Source of the DNA: JBFKOL01 sp041628815
GTDB lineage: Bacteria; Bacteroidota; Bacteroidia; Chitinophagales; Saprospiraceae
Length of the DNA: 7,951 nt
Assembly: GCA_041628815.1 (NCBI GenBank)
Contig: JBFKOL010000192.1
Location: 1-7,951 of the forward strand
Direction of reading: 5' to 3'
The translations under genes and the position numbers were made by a program. How positions within the stretch are numbered: position 1 is the stretch's first letter; each line of letters opens with the position of its first letter. This document shows positions 7,604 to 7,951 of the stretch, piece by piece. Below the pieces are notes generated by a model that saw nothing but the letters and a program-made list of their open reading frames with translations, had not been told where the DNA came from and did not search any database.

Positions 7604-7622
7604 TGTGACCGTAAATGTCACA
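7604..7622. promoter_or_regulatory. Perfect inverted repeat TGTGAC-N7-GTCACA upstream of the protease gene
   Basis: TGTGAC (7604-7609) and GTCACA (7617-7622) are exact reverse complements separated by CGTAAAT. The repeat sits in the 48-base gap, 9 bases beyond the stop codon of the edge Usp gene and 20 bases upstream of the protease ATG. The half-sites look like those bound by CRP/FNR-family regulators (TGTGA/TCACA), but the centre is 9 bases instead of the 6 of the E. coli CRP site, so the identity of any binding protein is open. In RNA it could form a 6-bp hairpin with a 7-base loop. No U run follows on either strand, so it is not an intrinsic terminator. It could be an operator, an mRNA-processing or stability hairpin, or chance. 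Confidence 0.35.
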
Positions 7623-7631
7623 ACCAAATTA

Positions 7632-7951
7632 CTAAGACTCTGGTTTTCGCACTACATACAAGGTACGATCGCACTCATAGGTCATCAACTTCTCTGTACA
7701 ACTGCCAAAAAACAATTCCGCCAATGCCGTATGGCCTTTGGCTCCGAGGATGACCGCATCGATATCTTTCTCCCTAACAACCTTTTGAATGTAACGGCTA
7801 ACCTCAAACTCGTCGTTCACTTCAACGATAAATTGTAAACCCAATTCCTGCAATGACTGGGATCTGACGAAACCTTCAAAACGTTTGACGGCGGATTCTT
7901 TGAACATAGCGATCATCGAGTCCCGGTTTTTGTTCAGTTTATAACCGAGAG
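7632..7951 (-). CDS. Universal stress protein, C-terminal UspA domain (cut by right window edge)
   Basis: This is the C-terminal end of a UspA-family protein. The frame stays open to the window edge, giving 105 visible residues beginning LGYKLNKNRDS before the first in-frame ATG (7916). That Met lies in the middle of a helix, so it is not the start. The visible fold has a long helix (KESAVKRFEGFVRS), a beta strand (LQFIVEVND), a helix (VSRYIQKVVREKDID), the strand AVILGAKG, and the complete ATP-binding motif G-2x-G-9x-G-S in GAKGHTALAELFFGS. It ends with the strand RTLYVVRK. I cannot tell whether the full protein has one Usp domain (about 150 residues) or two (about 280). It is followed after 48 bases by the CBS-protease gene on the same strand and is probably the upstream member of that operon. 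It differs clearly from the tandem Usp further downstream, so the two are not a recent duplication. Confidence 0.9.
   Translation of the reverse strand, partial: LGYKLNKNRDSMIAMFKESAVKRFEGFVRSQSLQELGLQFIVEVNDEFEVSRYIQKVVREKDIDAVILGAKGHTALAELFFGSCTEKLMTYECDRTLYVVRKPES

Noticed and set aside
7604..7622. The TGTGAC-N7-GTCACA repeat as an intrinsic terminator of the edge Usp gene
   Set aside because: On the minus strand the hairpin is followed by TTAAAAAC rather than a T run, so it lacks the second half of a terminator.

Overview
The window looks like an ordinary chromosomal stretch from a member of the Bacteroidota. The evidence is a leucyl-tRNA synthetase with the long insertion and the KMSKS surroundings typical of that phylum, an outer-membrane lipoprotein with the PorE-type TPR / beta-propeller / CRD / OmpA architecture, and start codons that mostly lack a Shine-Dalgarno sequence. 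A finer placement (for example Cytophagales) would be a guess. No rRNA, tRNA, CRISPR array, insertion sequence or phage gene was seen, and no gene-free stretch exceeds about 105 bases.

Layout: (1) Bases 1-555, plus strand, hold the C-terminal part of a YheT-type alpha/beta hydrolase cut by the left edge. (2) Bases 607-3459, plus strand, hold a full-length leuS, 51 bases after the hydrolase. (3) Bases 3470-5482, minus strand, converge on leuS with only 10 bases between the stop codons and encode a 670-residue OmpA-family lipoprotein of PorE-like architecture. (4) Bases 5588-7951, minus strand, hold three head-to-tail genes, read right to left: a single visible UspA domain cut by the right edge, a site-2-protease-type membrane metalloprotease with two C-terminal CBS domains, and a tandem two-domain universal stress protein.

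How they fit together: the hydrolase, leuS and the lipoprotein show no obvious functional link. The Usp / S2P-CBS / Usp trio is the most coherent unit. It joins an intramembrane protease carrying putative adenine-nucleotide-sensing CBS domains to two proteins with UspA nucleotide-binding folds, two of whose three visible domains keep the ATP motif G-2x-G-9x-G-S. This suggests an energy- or stress-responsive operon and resembles the Rip3/Usp neighbourhood of the mycobacterial DosR regulon. A perfect TGTGAC-N7-GTCACA inverted repeat lies between the first Usp gene and the protease gene. I found no convincing evidence of a wholly undescribed system. The Usp-protease module, the repeat, and the apparent loss of the nucleophile elbow in the edge hydrolase are what most deserve a second look.
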